Of a DNA stretch of 64,000 bases, positions 24,321-38,686 are shown piece by piece. Made by a program: the position numbers and the translations under genes. The stretch spans positions 29,209,223 through 29,273,222 of the forward strand of contig CM038907.1 of the NCBI GenBank assembly GCA_021904315.1, given 5' to 3'. The DNA is from Sphagnum magellanicum. Lineage: Eukaryota; Streptophyta; Sphagnopsida; Sphagnales; Sphagnaceae. Below the pieces are notes generated by a model. The model worked only from the letters and a program-made list of their open reading frames with translations, searched no databases and was not told the DNA's origin. Position 1 is the first letter of the stretch. The number at the start of each line of letters is the position of its first letter.

Positions 24321-27300
24321 CCATCTGGAATCCAGTGCGACATGTGAGTGCTTAACACAGGGATTGGGCTCCCACAAATCACACTACAACTATTAGGGTT
24401 TAGGGCTTAAACTATGGGCTTAGTACTGCGCACCTCATTACATCTGACTTCACTTCAAATGCATGCTACCATTGTATCTGGAGCTGAGCTATCTGACAGT
24501 CACATGCACTTGGGTACTCAATTGTTTCCACATTTTGTGAACATAGGAGGCAGAGGCAGATATTGACGAGAACACTAGGTTGTCGGTACCAGCTTCATCT
24601 GAACACAAACCAAAAAAATAGTTCAAAAATGTGGAAGGTACTGATCATCACCACTCTTGAAACGACAAAACGACTTGTAGAAATGGGTTCATTTCTTATG
24701 CATGCTGATCTTACATCCATCTGAAGAGAGATGTGCCAAATAGGCAGTCCAAGAAAGTAGCCCCTCACTTCCCATTGTCCCCTTGCTTGGAGTCTGCCAC
24801 ATTCGACAAACCAGCTACATTGGAATTAATAAAGTAAATAAACAAATAAAGGAAAAACACCCAAGAGAAGGAAAAAGAAAGGATCTAAGTCCAAACACTT
24901 TCCTTTGGTCAGAAAATCAAGTTTTGAGAAACTGGTGATAACATAGTTCTGCATCTCTATTTGTAACAACTTTTGAAATACCATAGTCCCTTGGCAGCTT
25001 CAATTATGTTTGCCACATAATTAATTAATTAATTTTAAAATTCCATTTCAGAACAAACAAAATATTCCAGAGTATTATTTCAAAACATTCTTCATTGTCC
25101 TCCACAAATATTTTTTGGAAATTTTGGATGTTTGAAAATAATTTTAATTTGTGCCAAAACCACCCAGTTTCTCCCCTCTCCTTCTTGCCCTCTCTCTCCC
25201 TGGAGACTTTGGAGAGAACAGCTAACAAGGCACCTTGTAGTGAGTGGATCATGCCATTTGACTGTAGGTGTCCTATCTAAAGAAGAGAAAACAAACCAAA
25301 AAAAAAGGCCTCAATTTCCTAAGTGGTGCCAGAACCAGAGGGGGATTGGAATTTTGGGAAAAAAACTTGGTTCTGCTTCCAAGTGGGTTAAGCGTTAGGG
25401 TGGGGAGTCAGTAGAATTGGGAAGTTTTTAGGGGGGCATTTGAGGGCACAAGTATTGCAAAATTTGGGGATGAATTAGGAGCGTTTGGGAGCCTCTTTGG
25501 GGTTTGAAATAGGGTTGAATTGAGGGGCTGTCTGAGATAAATACGTGCTGCATTCAGAGTTGTATTTGGGAAAATAGAACATATTCGAAGGGGGGTAGAT
25601 ACAATTGCATAAAACTCTAAACATGAAATCACATGGCAATGGAAAAAATTATTTGAGGGGAAATAATAGAATAAATTTTCAGATATGTTAGGGCTAAATT
25701 CAAAGTGACAAGAGACTATATTTCAAGGTGATAGATGCAGTCCCACGACATCCTAAAAAGGAAATCATATGGCTACTTCGTATTTGTTTGACATTGTGTC
25801 AAACCTTTGTAATATATTTTTCTCCTTTGCATAGTGAATTTTGGTGATTTGTATCTTGGAACCAAAAACAGAGGTTACTTAAAATTGATGAATATGAAAT
25901 CAAGGATCGAAATCACCTCATAAATAAATAAAAACAAGAACCAGAACCCAGTTCCAATTTTTGAAAAAAAATAAAATTTATAAAATGAAAGTTGATTACT
26001 TAAAAAAATTTAGGATAATCAAACCTCAAACCAAACGTTTTTCCCATGAACTACCCAAAATGGTAGAAACCCCAGCAAATTTTAGGTTGCTTCTAACCTC
26101 TGAGAGGAAAATCAACACTAAGAGGGGTGCGCTTTAGCCTTTAATTGGGCATAATTGGTTGTGTTGGTTTTTATAACATAATGTTAAACCTTAGGGTAAT
26201 ATATTTTAGTACAAAACATAATTAGTTTGATGTATGCATTTTGGCCTTGCATTGAAACTTTTTTTTGGGCATATTGACTTAGTAACAAATCATATTATTA
26301 TATAAAATTATCCCTAAAATGTTCTAAACAAGGGATGAAATTGCTCATTAAGGGTTTAATAGAGGTTGAAATTTAGGTGACCATTAAATTGACTTGTATT
26401 GGGTTCCATAATGAAAATCAAACTTGTTTTAAGGATTTTCACACATGTTAAAAAAAGTTCGATCCTAACTACAAGTCTCAAAACAAATCTTGAAACAAAC
26501 AAATAAAGGAAGGCTACTAACATACCTTCCCCGATCACATTAAATGTCAATATTAACAATCTCATGCTGAATTTTGTTATATTGTCAATTTTTTATTTTT
26601 TATTTTTATGAATAACAAGAAAAAAATATTCATCAAATCAACAAGGTACAAAATAAGGGTTAAACCGAGTATGATTTTAAGGACTTTATGGATGATGTTT
26701 GGAATTTTTATATAATTTGCTACTTCCTAAAGAACTTGAGACAATGCATGCAAGTGGTGTTTATTGAACAATATACATGGGTTGTACAAAAAAAAAAGTG
26801 AGGCAAATTGGGTAGGGTAGCCAGGTCAATCCCGGAACATTTAAGCAAACAAATGAAAAAAACACCTAGATGAGAGTTTGGCTCATCCTACTCTCCAAAG
26901 AGATTTTATTCCTCTCCTATAAGCACATCCACAACTATTTAAATCACATCAAATGTTGTGGAATAAAAACTAGAAAAAGTCCAAAATAAACACATGGGAC
27001 CCTGATCAGCAAACACAAGGCAACTTGTCATCAAGCATCAAACTTTTGACAAATGGTCAACATGTCACTTATGTCCAAATTGGATGGATGCCAAAATTGA
27101 GCAACTTTTCATACAAAAATGTTCATCAAACATAAAGCACCATGATCAAAAGTTTCAAAAGTTGTCATGATCAACGATGATGAGCAAACTGCTAGTCTTT
27201 TAACCCTAATGTCCTAAATTAGATTAAACTCTTCCACGTTGGGGTTTAGGTGATGTTCCTTTTCTTGTGTCTCTCATCCTAGTGCAATTTGCAACAAGAA

Positions 27301-28793
27301 GTCTCCAGTGCACATCACATTCTACATCTCTCATCCCAGTGCGCTTGGCAATGGGAAGTTTCTCTAACGCACATTACAACAAGAAGTTGCTAAAATTTTT
27401 TGGTCATAGTTGCTCAAGAAGTCACAATATCTCTTTGGTTGTCGTCGCTCCATGGTTGCAAGCAATGGCAAGCTCGGTTTGCTACATGGTCTTTGAGGAT
27501 GGAATGAACTAAAGGGTGAAAGCATGGTAAAGTATGCCAACAAGGGATATTTGATTTTTTTATGGAAAATATCCGTAAATAAGCCTTAATACATTGAACT
27601 CATGAATATTTTTTATTTTAATGATCAATAAGTGGACTTTTTTTACTTCATTGAATAATATTAAAAGATTGCATGTTTTAATATGCATTTAAGTACATTT
27701 AAAAAAATACAAATACAGGAAAATATGTGTCCCAGTTTTTAACAAGTATATGAAAATATGATGAAAGTACAATTGTAATTGAATTTTTTATACTTTCAAA
27801 TGAATGAAGCACTAATATGTATTAATGTGTTTTTTAAAAATTTATATTACAATCATAATCTACTAAAATTTTCATATAAAAGTATGTTTGAAACTTTTAA
27901 AACCTAATCTATTTAGGACATACTTTTCATCCATTTTTCTTATACTAAAATTCTTCAAAATTTGTGTATAACTAACCATAAACTCAATGGAGTGCACCAT
28001 TGCTTTATTATGAAAATTAAAGAAGTTTTGAATAGATTTTTTAATGTTTATGCCATAAATGAGAGTATGATTACTTATATGGGATTTATTTGGCATACTT
28101 TACTATGCTTTCACTCTAAATGCACAATGGACTTCATAACCCTTTGTTGGCATGATTGATTTATGTCATTTCTTTGTACTCTGAACTGACCAAATTGTTT
28201 GTTGTCTGTGTGCAAAGCGTTAAGGAAGTGAATTGATTCTGTCCCCTTCCGAGGTCCCACCTTTTCTTTGTTAAGGTCGATTTTGTCAAGAGGATGTGGG
28301 TCCCACCTCTTCTTTCTTACTAGTTTGTTATGCCGAAAATATCATTGGTTACTATTTCTCCTTGATTCCATTGACACATTCCTAGGCCCTCTTTGTGATT
28401 TTGTGAATCCTTCTCTCTGGTGGAATCTATCTCCAGCTAAAAAGCTCCTTTTGTTCTCTCTCTTTCTCCTCAATTCCATCTCCAATTCTAGAAACTCACT
28501 TTATTTATTTATTTTTCTCTTCAATTTTGTTTGGACCACCTCCTAGGCTCCCTTTTATCTCTAGTTGATTTTGTCTCCAGCTCTTTTATTACTTTTTTTT
28601 TTCTCTCCCATCGATTTGCTTGCTCTCTTTGCCCGATCCCTCCTAGACCTCAAACCCCTCTCTCTAAGTTGGAGAAATTACTGAACCTCCAACCACCCTC
28701 TTTAACTTAGAAAGCTTCCTAGACCTCCAACCCCTTCTTTGCACTTTGATTTGGACTTTGATTGTCTTGTTCTACCCTCCCCTCCTTCCAAAC
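24321..28793. other. intergenic, AT-rich
   Basis: No gene recognised in 4.5 kb. Pyrimidine-rich DNA at 28430-28790 runs up to the abrupt start of duplication copy B. Short open frames here resemble nothing known. Confidence 0.6.
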
Positions 28794-29024
28794 ATTGTGT
28801 ACTTGAATGTCTCGAGCCCTGGAGAGCTGAGCGACATACAAGATGCATTCAATCTCAGTGTCAATGGGATGGCAGAAAAAGTTAATTCCTGCAAAGTAAA
28901 GCAACATTTCTGTCCTCATTGCTTCCTAGGTAACCTTTGTAACCATTCCATCCATCACATTTGTGATTGTCATATTATTTCTGCTCAATTCAGAGAAATC
29001 TTGCAAAGAGAAAAACAGAAGTAG
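28794..29024 (+). pseudogene. 3' fragment of the GT47 exostosin gene
   Basis: Encodes only the last 76 or so residues of the GT47 protein (from IVYLNVSSPGE to the stop), with a few substitutions relative to 17212-17442. It lacks the signal anchor and the catalytic region, so it is a passenger of the segmental duplication. Confidence 0.9.
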
Positions 29025-30670
29025 AAGATCATGTTATCAGAAAACTGCACAATAGAGCTGAAGAATGGCTTCGATATAGGCTGATGTATGCATGTGCCAA
29101 CAGTTAAGAAACAATGACTGCTAACTAAAAGTTTTGAAATCTGTTGTTCATCTGGAAAACAATGGATTGTGTACCTCTGCTCTTTTTTTCTGACTGAATC
29201 TTTCTTGGACCCTGGATGATGGAGCAGAGAGGAGGAGAATGGAAGGAGCTCAAGTCCACAGGCAAAGAGGGGATGCGAAGGTCAAGTGGAGAGTGAACCA
29301 TGACGATAATCACTGACAGCAACAGATGTGAAAGCAATCACATCTATAGCAAACAGGGTTCAAGATCTGCTCGTAACAATAATCTCTGAGTCAAACCTAG
29401 GTTTAGGTTTTCTTTCTTACCAGAGCGTGTGACATCAAAAATCCCTTAGAGGTTAAGCATAATTTACAGATTAGTGGATGATGCATGTCCACTGACTTCT
29501 GTTGATATCTTGAAAGATCAACTGTTGTTAGAAACTAAAAGGTTATAGAGGGTTAGGCACCTTTGAGCATTTCAAGTATTGCGCTCTCCCAATTGAACTT
29601 CTATGGGCAGAGGCTTAGCGTTGCATGGAAGATCTATAGCCTAAAGAAAGTGCTCAAGTGTCGAGGCAATTCTTTTGTTGACATAGATAATAGCAAGTGG
29701 GTTGTAAAAAACAGAATGCAAAATAAGATGTTGTTATTAGGCAATGGGGACAATGACATTTACCATTGCCCAACAAAAGTGCAAAAGATAAGAGCTTTGG
29801 TTGTGAAGGTCCAGGGCATTGAATGCCAACCCAAAACAAAGCCTGTTGGTATGACACGTGGGCTGCCACTGTACCATTCACAAAATGAGAGAGCATTTCC
29901 ACTTGTGAATTTCTGCAAGAGGCTTTTGTGAAGGACTGAAAATTGTTATTGCTAACAAGTATTTAACAGTAATATTTCTAGGGATGATAAAACTAGAGCA
30001 AGTGTGATACATCAAATACTGGAAGTGTAACACCTTTGTTCCACTGAACAACCTGAATCCCAAGAGGGCTGTAAAAGTTGCTTTGCTACTGTAGCTTTAC
30101 AACAACCACCACCTTATTTAGATAAACTAAATCTGCTTCAGACACCGAATGTTGGCTTATGATGAGCACAACCCAACTTAGCAAAAAAAACCTCAATCTG
30201 CTTCAAATGCCTATTGGTGAACACAAAAACATAATTTGGCAAAACCAAATGTTGATCTGGATTTTGTATCCAAGTACATATCTGTGAATCAACTTTCTAT
30301 TCAAGGAGTTTATGGACTATTTTTAGAGAGAATCTATCACAAGATGTACATAGCTAAATTCACACATATCTCTTTTGGAGAGCCAAATTTGGAGGAAATG
30401 TCCAGGTCTTTCTTACACAAGGTTTTGAAAAGAGAATTCAGGGATGGCCTTATGAAATATTTTTAAACTGGTGGGGAGTTTTCTGCATTTGACATGCAGG
30501 GATTGTGTGTTAGATCCAGCAGATTGGAAGGAGTTTTGGAGTCAATGCTAGAATCTATCAACTGCATCCCTTGGAGTTTAGCCAAGTTAATTCAGACATA
30601 CCCTTGTGTAAGAAAAATACATTCATTGAAGCTTTGTTCCATCCAGGTCCTCTCCTAACAAAATCCCCCG
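29025..30670. other. intergenic, duplicate of 17443-19088
   Basis: Same content as the copy A intergenic stretch, with no difference noticed. No gene. Confidence 0.7.
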
Positions 30671-31830
30671 TTAAGTATCTAAGGTGTCCAAGAAGGTGTT
30701 CAAGGTTTTGCGGATCTCGTCCCATGTAGGCCGTTGGCAAGGATCGTGGTGCCAACACTTGAGCAATAGTTGGGTCATCCCAGGGCTCAAGTAGTCAGGC
30801 AGCTTTGGTCTTCGGCCTGACAATACCGCATCGTAGTCTGTCCTTCGGACGCCTTCACATTGAAAAGGAATATGGCGAGTGAGTAGCTCATAACACACCA
30901 TGCCAAAACCATACACATCCACTGCTGCTGTATATGTGGGCCTGATATCCTCCTTCACTGCTTTCAGCACTTCTGGTGGCCTCCAAAACCCGGTGCCCAC
31001 AACGCCGTCCGAGGTCTCGTAGTCCCCAACAAAAGTCAAAAACCAATCATAGGCCAAATCCTCCTTTAATTCAACTTTTCTAGAATTATGACTTCGAATT
31101 GAACCCTCCTTTGTAAATTCAAATGGCATCACAAAGATGTTGGAGGCTTTGAGGTCTCTGTGTATGATTCCAAACTCACACAGATGTTCCATTCCTTCAG
31201 CGATCTGATACATCATGCGCAAAGTCAAGTCATAAGGAAAAGGCATCATCATCATTTGCGTCGCATCATCATCCTGCATGTTGGTGCGCATCCGAGACTT
31301 GAGATAGTCCATTCTCTTGTCGATAAGATTTCGCAAATCTCCTCGATAGGCATCCATGACAACCGACACCTCTCCGGTGATATTATCCTCCGAGAGCCCA
31401 ATCAGGCGGCAAAGACCCCACTTGTGCACACGTTTGATTCGCCTTCGCAACTCGTGAACTTCACGACTCCGAGACGGCCTTTGTATCTTTTGACGATCAC
31501 ATCTTCAGATATCCCCGTCGGCAGGGCGAATTTAGCCAAGGACACATGTGCCTGGCCCCCTTCTGCGATGGACTCTACTATTTCAAGTCGTGATGGATCT
31601 ATTGATGTTAGTTCCATCAGGTGGCGAAGCCCTTGGTCCTCATATTTATCAGTCTCCTGCACAAGACGAGCTGCTGGATCCTCCTCCGGCTTTGCAAGCT
31701 CACTCCAAAGGTACTCAGGTGCGCTCCCGTAGTACGTCTGTTGGCTTAGTTCTCTTAGATTTGCATCCTCCTCCGCCTGTAGCTCGCTCCCAACGCAATC
31801 CCAGTATTTGCTAGAGCATGATGCGTCCAT
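30671..31830 (-). pseudogene. TKL-like protein kinase, copy B, frameshifted
   Basis: Paralogue of the 19089-20267 kinase, starting at the equivalent ATG (31828-31830). One nucleotide is missing near 31465: copy A reads gaactccgag where copy B has gactccgag, so the frame breaks after YKGRLGV (about residue 122), just past the ATP-binding lysine. The downstream frame (from about 31450) is otherwise open and keeps HRDLKASN, GDY, RPPEVL and CWHHDPCQRP. Compared with copy A it has a 4-residue shorter helix C region (RRRIKRVHKWGLCRLIG) and clustered substitutions around the helix before the catalytic loop (MMYQIAEGMEHLCEFG against MLLFIASGVEFLCANG). It is a recent pseudogene unless the missing base is a sequencing error. 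Confidence 0.8.
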
Positions 31831-32019
31831 GGCGATTGAAATCAATGCTGGCTGGCTACGAGCTGAGATGGCTGCTGGCTGGCTCACTACTCGTGACGAT
31901 TTGATCATTAACTGGGGAAAGTAGAGAGAGATTCACCAAAACTGCAAGAACACACTTGGGAGTTGGATAACACTAATATGCAAGTAAGACAAGACAAGAA
32001 AGTGGGTGCCGGGGGGGTG

Positions 32020-32025
32020 TATATA
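32020..32025 (-). promoter_or_regulatory. TATA box of kinase copy B
   Basis: TATATA at the position equivalent to copy A, with the promoter flank still nearly identical, so the broken copy may still be transcribed. Confidence 0.5.
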
Positions 32026-32225
32026 GACGGAAAGAAAGCGGGATGAACGAGACAGCAGTTGCGATAAAGAGATGGAGAAGCTGAGCAATCTCATCAACAA
32101 AACGTACCTGTAAAGAAGCAAGCTTGAGAGAGACGAAGAAGAGCGCCGCGCTGTGGTCCGTGATGAGAAGAATAACTTGAGCGACAAGCATAAATGCGAA
32201 GAAGCAGAGGGTTGAGGGATACGCG

Positions 32226-35200
32226 TGGTCAGCTCTCAATTGGCCAGGTATATAATAGTTCTCTATGTGAAGCATAGCTGAAGTTGGTGAAAGCAGGAAT
32301 GTGTCGATAGGGTTCATAGATTTACACCAAATGTGGAACCCAATGTATGTACACAAATTAAAAACTCACTTCATTAAAATCATTCATTAAAAATATGTAT
32401 GTTTATTCTTGTGAACATTTCCATGGTCAAAACAATACACGAGTTTAGTACAACATAAGTTCATTACACAACTTGGTTTATCCCAAGATTTAACACAAAA
32501 TAGCAACATAAAATCATGAAAATGAACTTGAAATTTCATTCACAAAATTTTAAATACTTGAAAAGAGAAGTGGATAAATTATCAACCCCATTCATTTTAC
32601 ATATTAACATTATCATTTATCACCTACAAGCTAATAATGTTATGTTAGTGTATTATTTTTCTAATACTATCATACTTCCTATGAATGAGTCACTAAATCA
32701 TTTTTTAAAAAATTCTTAAAATTTAATCAAGTTCACTTAATTAATTTTCAATTATGTCTAACCCAAAATAACTAATTAAATTATTTATGAATACAAAATT
32801 ATCTCTTTATAAATAAATAAAAATCTTCAAAGCAAGGCCAATAAATTGCATTATTTATTTTCATATTTACCAATCCTTCTACCCTTAAGCCTTAATATTA
32901 ATGTTTACAATTCTTACCCCTAATAACCCATCTTCATGTTATAGTACCTTCATTCATTAACCAAACACTTTTGTTTGAAGATGTATTTTATTTAGCTTTA
33001 TTTTTTGTATGAAATTTGAAGCTTTGTTATGTCATGGATTTTCAAAATTTAAAAACACATGTCCAAATTGCTTGTTTTGATTGCATTAAACATTAAAATA
33101 TGGTTCTTGAAACATCAGGAATTTGCATTAAAAAAATTTAATTGCAATTTTGCAAGTAATGGAAATTATTTCAACAAAAAAAAACTAGTATTCCAAACTA
33201 TTATGTTACCATTGTGAGTTTTCAAATATACGAGGGCATATATTAAAATTTTAAATAATTTTCATACCCTTTCGAATTTCTTTTATTATGTTTGGACCTT
33301 ATAACAATTAAAATATGAAAACCAAAGAAACATTTCATTTCATTAAGGCCATTATTATCATAGAATATGTAAACAAATATTTATCCAAACAAACATTAAC
33401 CATTTATTAATAATCACAAAATAATAACATACATGCCATTTTCATAAATTAAATCAATGTAATATATCATTGAAAAACAAGCCACGCCCAATATTACATT
33501 CGTAAACATCGACATTCTAAAACTAATATTTGTCATGTGCATCAAGACTATAATGAAAAATACCACAAATTATCACATAATAAGACACAGAGTGATGTGA
33601 AATTAATAATGAGCCATAATGATATGAAACAATGACTATGAAAAAGAACCATTGAACTTGACAAAGTAAGTTTAAAAAAAGGGGTTTATTCCATTTTTTA
33701 TTCTTCATCTAACAAACATGAAGTTTAATATGATGGCAAAACATTTTGTAATAAACACTAAAAATATAAAATAATTGCATTGTTTTTGTGATGTAGATAT
33801 AAGATTTAAAACAATTGCATAATTAGTCAAATAAATTTTGAAAACATGTTTGGAAAGCACGTCAAACAAGGAAATGTAAAACCCATAAAAAATGGCATCA
33901 AACAAGTTAAATACAATCTTCCTACATGTATACAAGGTCTTCCTTAATGCCACAAAATAACACTACAAGATTTTTTAATGCAAAGTTGAATGATGTAACA
34001 TCATTTTTCTTTGTTGAATTTATTATTGATGAGACAAGTTCATTCAATTGGAAAAAATTGCTGACATTGAAAAAATCACAAATTGTATATAAACATTATT
34101 AAATTGAAAATATTACATCGTGATTTCTCAGCTACAAAAGTAAAAAAATTCATGCAACAACTTTTATTGTCATCATTGTACCATTTACTTGGCAATGTAA
34201 AATAATATATAATATTTCATAAAATTATATGACTTGAATCACATCTACACAAAAAAAAATCTGTGTAACAAAAATGACATAAAAAAAAAATCAGAAATGA
34301 AAGCTTGACATTTTTTTACCAACATTTAATGGAAAAAAAAGAATTTTGAAAGCACATGGATGGAATGTTAAACACACTTCACAAAATGGTAATGAAAAAA
34401 AAAATTCACATATGTGAAAGTAAACATAAATTGTTAAGAGAAAATTCATTAAGTCAAAATTTAGGGTTAGTTTATATTGTGTACTACAATAGTTTAATAA
34501 TTTTGCATTACATAATATGTAGGGGTTGGCTAAAAAGTCATTACCTTCATTGTTTTGAAACATAATTGAATTAATTCCAATGTTGTAGTTAGTGTTTTAA
34601 AATAATGTTCAATGAACTTATTAAAGTTAGGTGATTAAAGTTTAATTGTTAAAGTAGAATCTTGGTTGACTTAGGAAGATTTTTTAATAATTATATTAAA
34701 CAAATGATTATCACTTCTCAATAAGGTATGTAAAGTAATTTCAAACTATTTAAGGAGTTTTTTGTTTAATGTGAAAGGATGGAGGAATTCAAAAGATAAG
34801 TGTTTATGAGTTTGTCATAAAATAATGTGTTGAAATTAAAAATTAAAGTATGAGTTTGAGTGTGTACATATTTTGTAATAATTCAGTATTCTAAATTAAA
34901 TTGTGGGTACATTCAAACTAATAAGAGCTAATGGTGCCCCCTAAATGATTGTTTAATCCAAAATTGTTTCAAAATATCATAAAAATATTCATTTGTAAAT
35001 TGGAAAAAAAATATTAAAAAAAATCTTATGATTTAAAAAGATGTTGCATTATACTATTATGTAAAAATAATTTTTTATATAATTTTTTTAAATAATATTT
35101 TTTTGAAATATGAGTCATTTTAGAATCCATTTAAGTACTAAAACAATGTAGTTATAATGTTTTATGAGTGTTTTTGAACATTATATCTTCATTAAATTCA

Positions 35201-35708
35201 TTCCAAATAATTCCACATGTTTTCATAACATATTTGAAACATTATTATGCAAACATGTTAAAAAAAGTTTATAACATTAGTATGATTTTTAACACAAAAA
35301 CATGAAAAATCAAGTATTGGTTATATGTCAATACAAGAATTATTGCTATAATGTATTAGAATATTTTGGTTATGAATATTTTTTTGGCCATAGTTCAAAT
35401 TGCCATGAAGTTTTTGTTAGTATAATATCTATTAGGTTAGTAAAATTAAACACAAGTAAGCTAAACACTTAATAGATCAACTTGTGTTTAATTTAGTCAC
35501 TTAATAAAATTGATCTTTTAGTTTTTAACAAATTAGTACGTGCTATTGGATTTTTTGTCAAAAATTATGATAATTCCTTATGGGTGACATAATTTGATAA
35601 TATTAAATAAAATTGATATTTGTTTCAATATGTTCATAACTAAGTTAAACCTAATTATTATAAAATATGTTCCCTTGATATTTAAATTCAGTAGTTTAAT
35701 TCCTTTGT
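32226..35708. other. intergenic, very AT-rich
   Basis: No gene recognised. Rich in poly(A)/poly(T) and ATT/AAT words. It ends where the left arm of the large inverted repeat begins. Confidence 0.6.
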
Positions 35709-35827
35709 TCATGGATATGACCAACATGATGACCAACCAACATACCCAAAATTGAGGCCGTGTACCAGAAACATCCAACTAATGGATGACTGACATATAC
35801 AAAAGGACAAGAAGATCCATAGTCCAG

Positions 35828-38686
35828 TTACACATATGTCTCAAACTTGGCTCTGTTGAATGAATAGTTCAGTTGAATGATGTCCAACTTCAGACATGAT
35901 CTCTGCAAAAAATTGCACCAAAAACAAAGAAAAGTTAATTCCATGACAAAAGGTTTTGTCAAAGTTCCTTGAATTTGCTCAAAATGAGAAATAATTTATC
36001 AGTGGGAAATTACTCATGCAGAGTTCAAACTTTACACTCCGTTTATGCGAGCTGTTAGAACGAGGATACAATTCTACTGTACATGGAAAAGCAGGTAAAG
36101 AAGCGAACTTACCACTTTACAGATGGATCTTGACCTGCACAAATTTCCAGGTAGTTAGTTTGAGAGATTAGTAAACAGCCGTTGTAACTTCAGAAAACAA
36201 AAGTCTAGATAAATATCATTTGAACAAATCTCTGAAGAAGGGTTTAGGGTTCAGGGTTTGAGGTTTGACCCAAAAACAATATTAGCTAAGTTTACCTGAA
36301 CTTATTTACAACATACAAGTTCTCCTATTTTGCATCCTAAACCCCAAAACCATAACCCCGAACCTTAAACAAGCAAGTTACCTGATTATAGGTGGACAGA
36401 GCTTATCATTGCAGCCCAGATTTTACCTGAACTGAAATGTATACCATACAAGTTCCCTATTTTGCACCCTAAACCCCAAACCTCAAACCCTTCAACCCTG
36501 AACCCTAAACCCCTGAATCATAAAGGTTCCCCAAACCCTGAATCCTAAACCGTAAACAAGCTTCCGTGATGGTGGGAAGATTTTGTACCTGGTGGGTATG
36601 CACAAAGAATTCATGTTGTTTGCCAAATCCAGACTTGTGCTGGATTTGAAGCTCTGCTGATGATGCGCCTGGAGCTCCATGATGTTGGATCTGCAGTTTG
36701 GGTAAGCAGATAAAAAGATGTCAATGATCATGCAATAGAAGATCTGACTGTCAGTAGACATGATTGTTCCTGAGCTTGAATGAAATTTAAACAATAAATA
36801 AGCAGGCAGCAGCAGCTGGCTGATCTTTGGCAATAGTGCATGTTGTTGATGTAACCAAGTGAAGAAGAAGTCTAGTTACCTGCTGCAGCTCTTAGTACTG
36901 TCCTGAGGTTTGGTGACAGTAGCAGTCAAAGTGCTTTCCACAGTAGCAGCTGCTTTAGGAAGAGTCATCATCATCCCTAGTGTCTTGATCTCAGGCACTT
37001 TCTGCAATTTGGTCTTGCGAGAACGTTTTCTTCTGGGAATGCAATTAAGCAGCTTGTCCAGAAAATGATCTCGAACTTGCAATTGGAAGTGCTGTTGATC
37101 CTCTTGATCAGCTGCTCCTGCTGCTGCTGCTAACCTGAACCCACCTGCTGCAGCCATGGGTATGCCAGCAGCTGGGGTGCAGCTCCTCATGTCATGAGGA
37201 GCTGTACCAGACTTCCTTGCAGGAGGAGCAGGTTGGTGATCATCAGTTGAATGTAGCTGGCCACTCTGCATCATCTTCTCTTGCAGTTTCTTTAGACCTG
37301 CACACTAGGCAATGCATCATCAGATCTTACACAAGATCATCAGACTCAACTAGCAAACCAGATCAGCTCCGACCTGTAGAAGCTAGGCCTGAAATACAAA
37401 AGTCTTACATTTTGATGGCGCCACTGTTTTGTAGCAATTCCGGCTCTCAGATCGAAGGAGTTGTGCAAATTCCTCGTGGTTCAATGTTTGCCTCTGCAGC
37501 AGCATCAGCAGCAGGAGGAGGAATCATCATACTGACATGCATGATCTTTGAAATAAGAAGTACAAATTCTCTGCATTCATAGATCCTGAGAGAAAATGCA
37601 TCCTGGATTGATCACTTGGGTGGCGAGCCCCAAGGCAGATGCAGATCTGATCATGGTAGCAGCTGGAGACGATAAACTCACCAGCTCTTCATCGTCCACA
37701 TAATCTTCTTCAGGGTAGTGCAGCATTTCGGTTGGCAATTTGAATTTCAAGCATGCCCTGTCTTGGGCCCTGCAGGAGCAGCCGCAGCAGCAGAAGAGCT
37801 TGATCAGAATATTAACGTTATCAAAGCAGCAGCAGCAACAGCTTGCTAGAACATCAAACAAACAAGCTTCAAACACGGAAGAAAGGCAAAAATAGTTCCT
37901 GTAAGTCTCATGATGATAGACAACGTTTAAACACGTACCTTAGAGCTTCCTCTTCTTCACGGTAACAACCTGCAGCAGCACATGACAAACAAGGTCTCAT
38001 GACACTGGCACATCATGATCGGCTGCTGATCAGACAGGCAATTACACATAAGGACACATGAGCTGAAGGACAGGAGCTAATTCTTGAAGAATTTTCAGCG
38101 AATTCTGTGAGTCCTATCTGATGTGCAGCATGTGATGCTTTCAAACCTCGTGGACGTGCATGGAGCGTACTGCAGGATCAGTGAAGTTCGTGTGCTTCTT
38201 ACCAATGAAGATTCGCATCTTGTCGGTTCCTTCATAAGCTCTGTACAAGGCAAAAGAAACCCACAAGATCAAACCACGTACACTGCAACATCATCAGTAT
38301 TTTTGCTACTACAATGCAGCAACAGCAATCTCAGATCGATCGTTTATTGTTGGGTAGTTTCTTACTTACTTTTGCCAGGCACCATACAAGCTGGTGTTTA
38401 GATAGAAGTGTATAAACTTGTGGGTTGATCTTCTGGGTGGTGGCGCTGTTGGTGCTGCTGCAGGAATATTGTCGACGATCCCGCCGCATCGACGCGGACC
38501 GAGTTCTGTGAATGCTTGAGCACTACGCCGGCTGCTGCTGTTGCTGCTGCTGTGCGGCGTCGTGTTGTGGATCGATCTGCGCGGCGGTTGTGCTGCTGCT
38601 GCAGCATGGAGATCACGGCTCCCCACAGTTGCTGTTTCCTTCCGTCTCGATGATAATACTCCTGACTCGCGACGTTGGGGAGTCAT
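35828..38686 (-). CDS. diverged AP2/ANT-like protein without R2 (left-arm copy)
   Basis: Mirror copy of the gene at 56700-59558, with apparently the same 391-residue protein. Coding exons, high to low: 38686-38370, 38240-38203, 37969-37939, 37769-37682, 37493-37409, 37297-36880, 36690-36589, 36134-36113, 35902-35828. All splice sites are GT-AG and all phases close. The full domain description is under the right-arm copy. Transcription runs outward from the palindrome centre, with the promoter on the inner side, as for the other copy (divergent pair). Confidence 0.6.
36236..36566. repeat. telomere-like degenerate repeats in intron (left arm)
   Basis: Mirror of 58820-59150; clustered ccctaaaccc and aaccctgaacccta words inside the AP2-like intron between exons 36113-36134 and 36589-36690. 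Confidence 0.75.

Larger units (their letters stand above)
28794..32225. repeat. direct duplication, copy B
   Basis: Second copy of 17212-20659 in the same orientation. It starts inside the GT47 coding sequence (attgtgtacttgaatgtc) and ends after gggatacgcg at 32225. Only three substitutions are visible in the first 120 bp (in the GT47 tail), and the following 1.9 kb looks identical to copy A. Confidence 0.95.

Noticed and set aside
37217-37582. 121-codon open frame on the plus strand (mirror 57804-58169 minus)
   Set aside because: It is antisense to AP2-like exons and introns; the sense-strand splice model explains the open frame.
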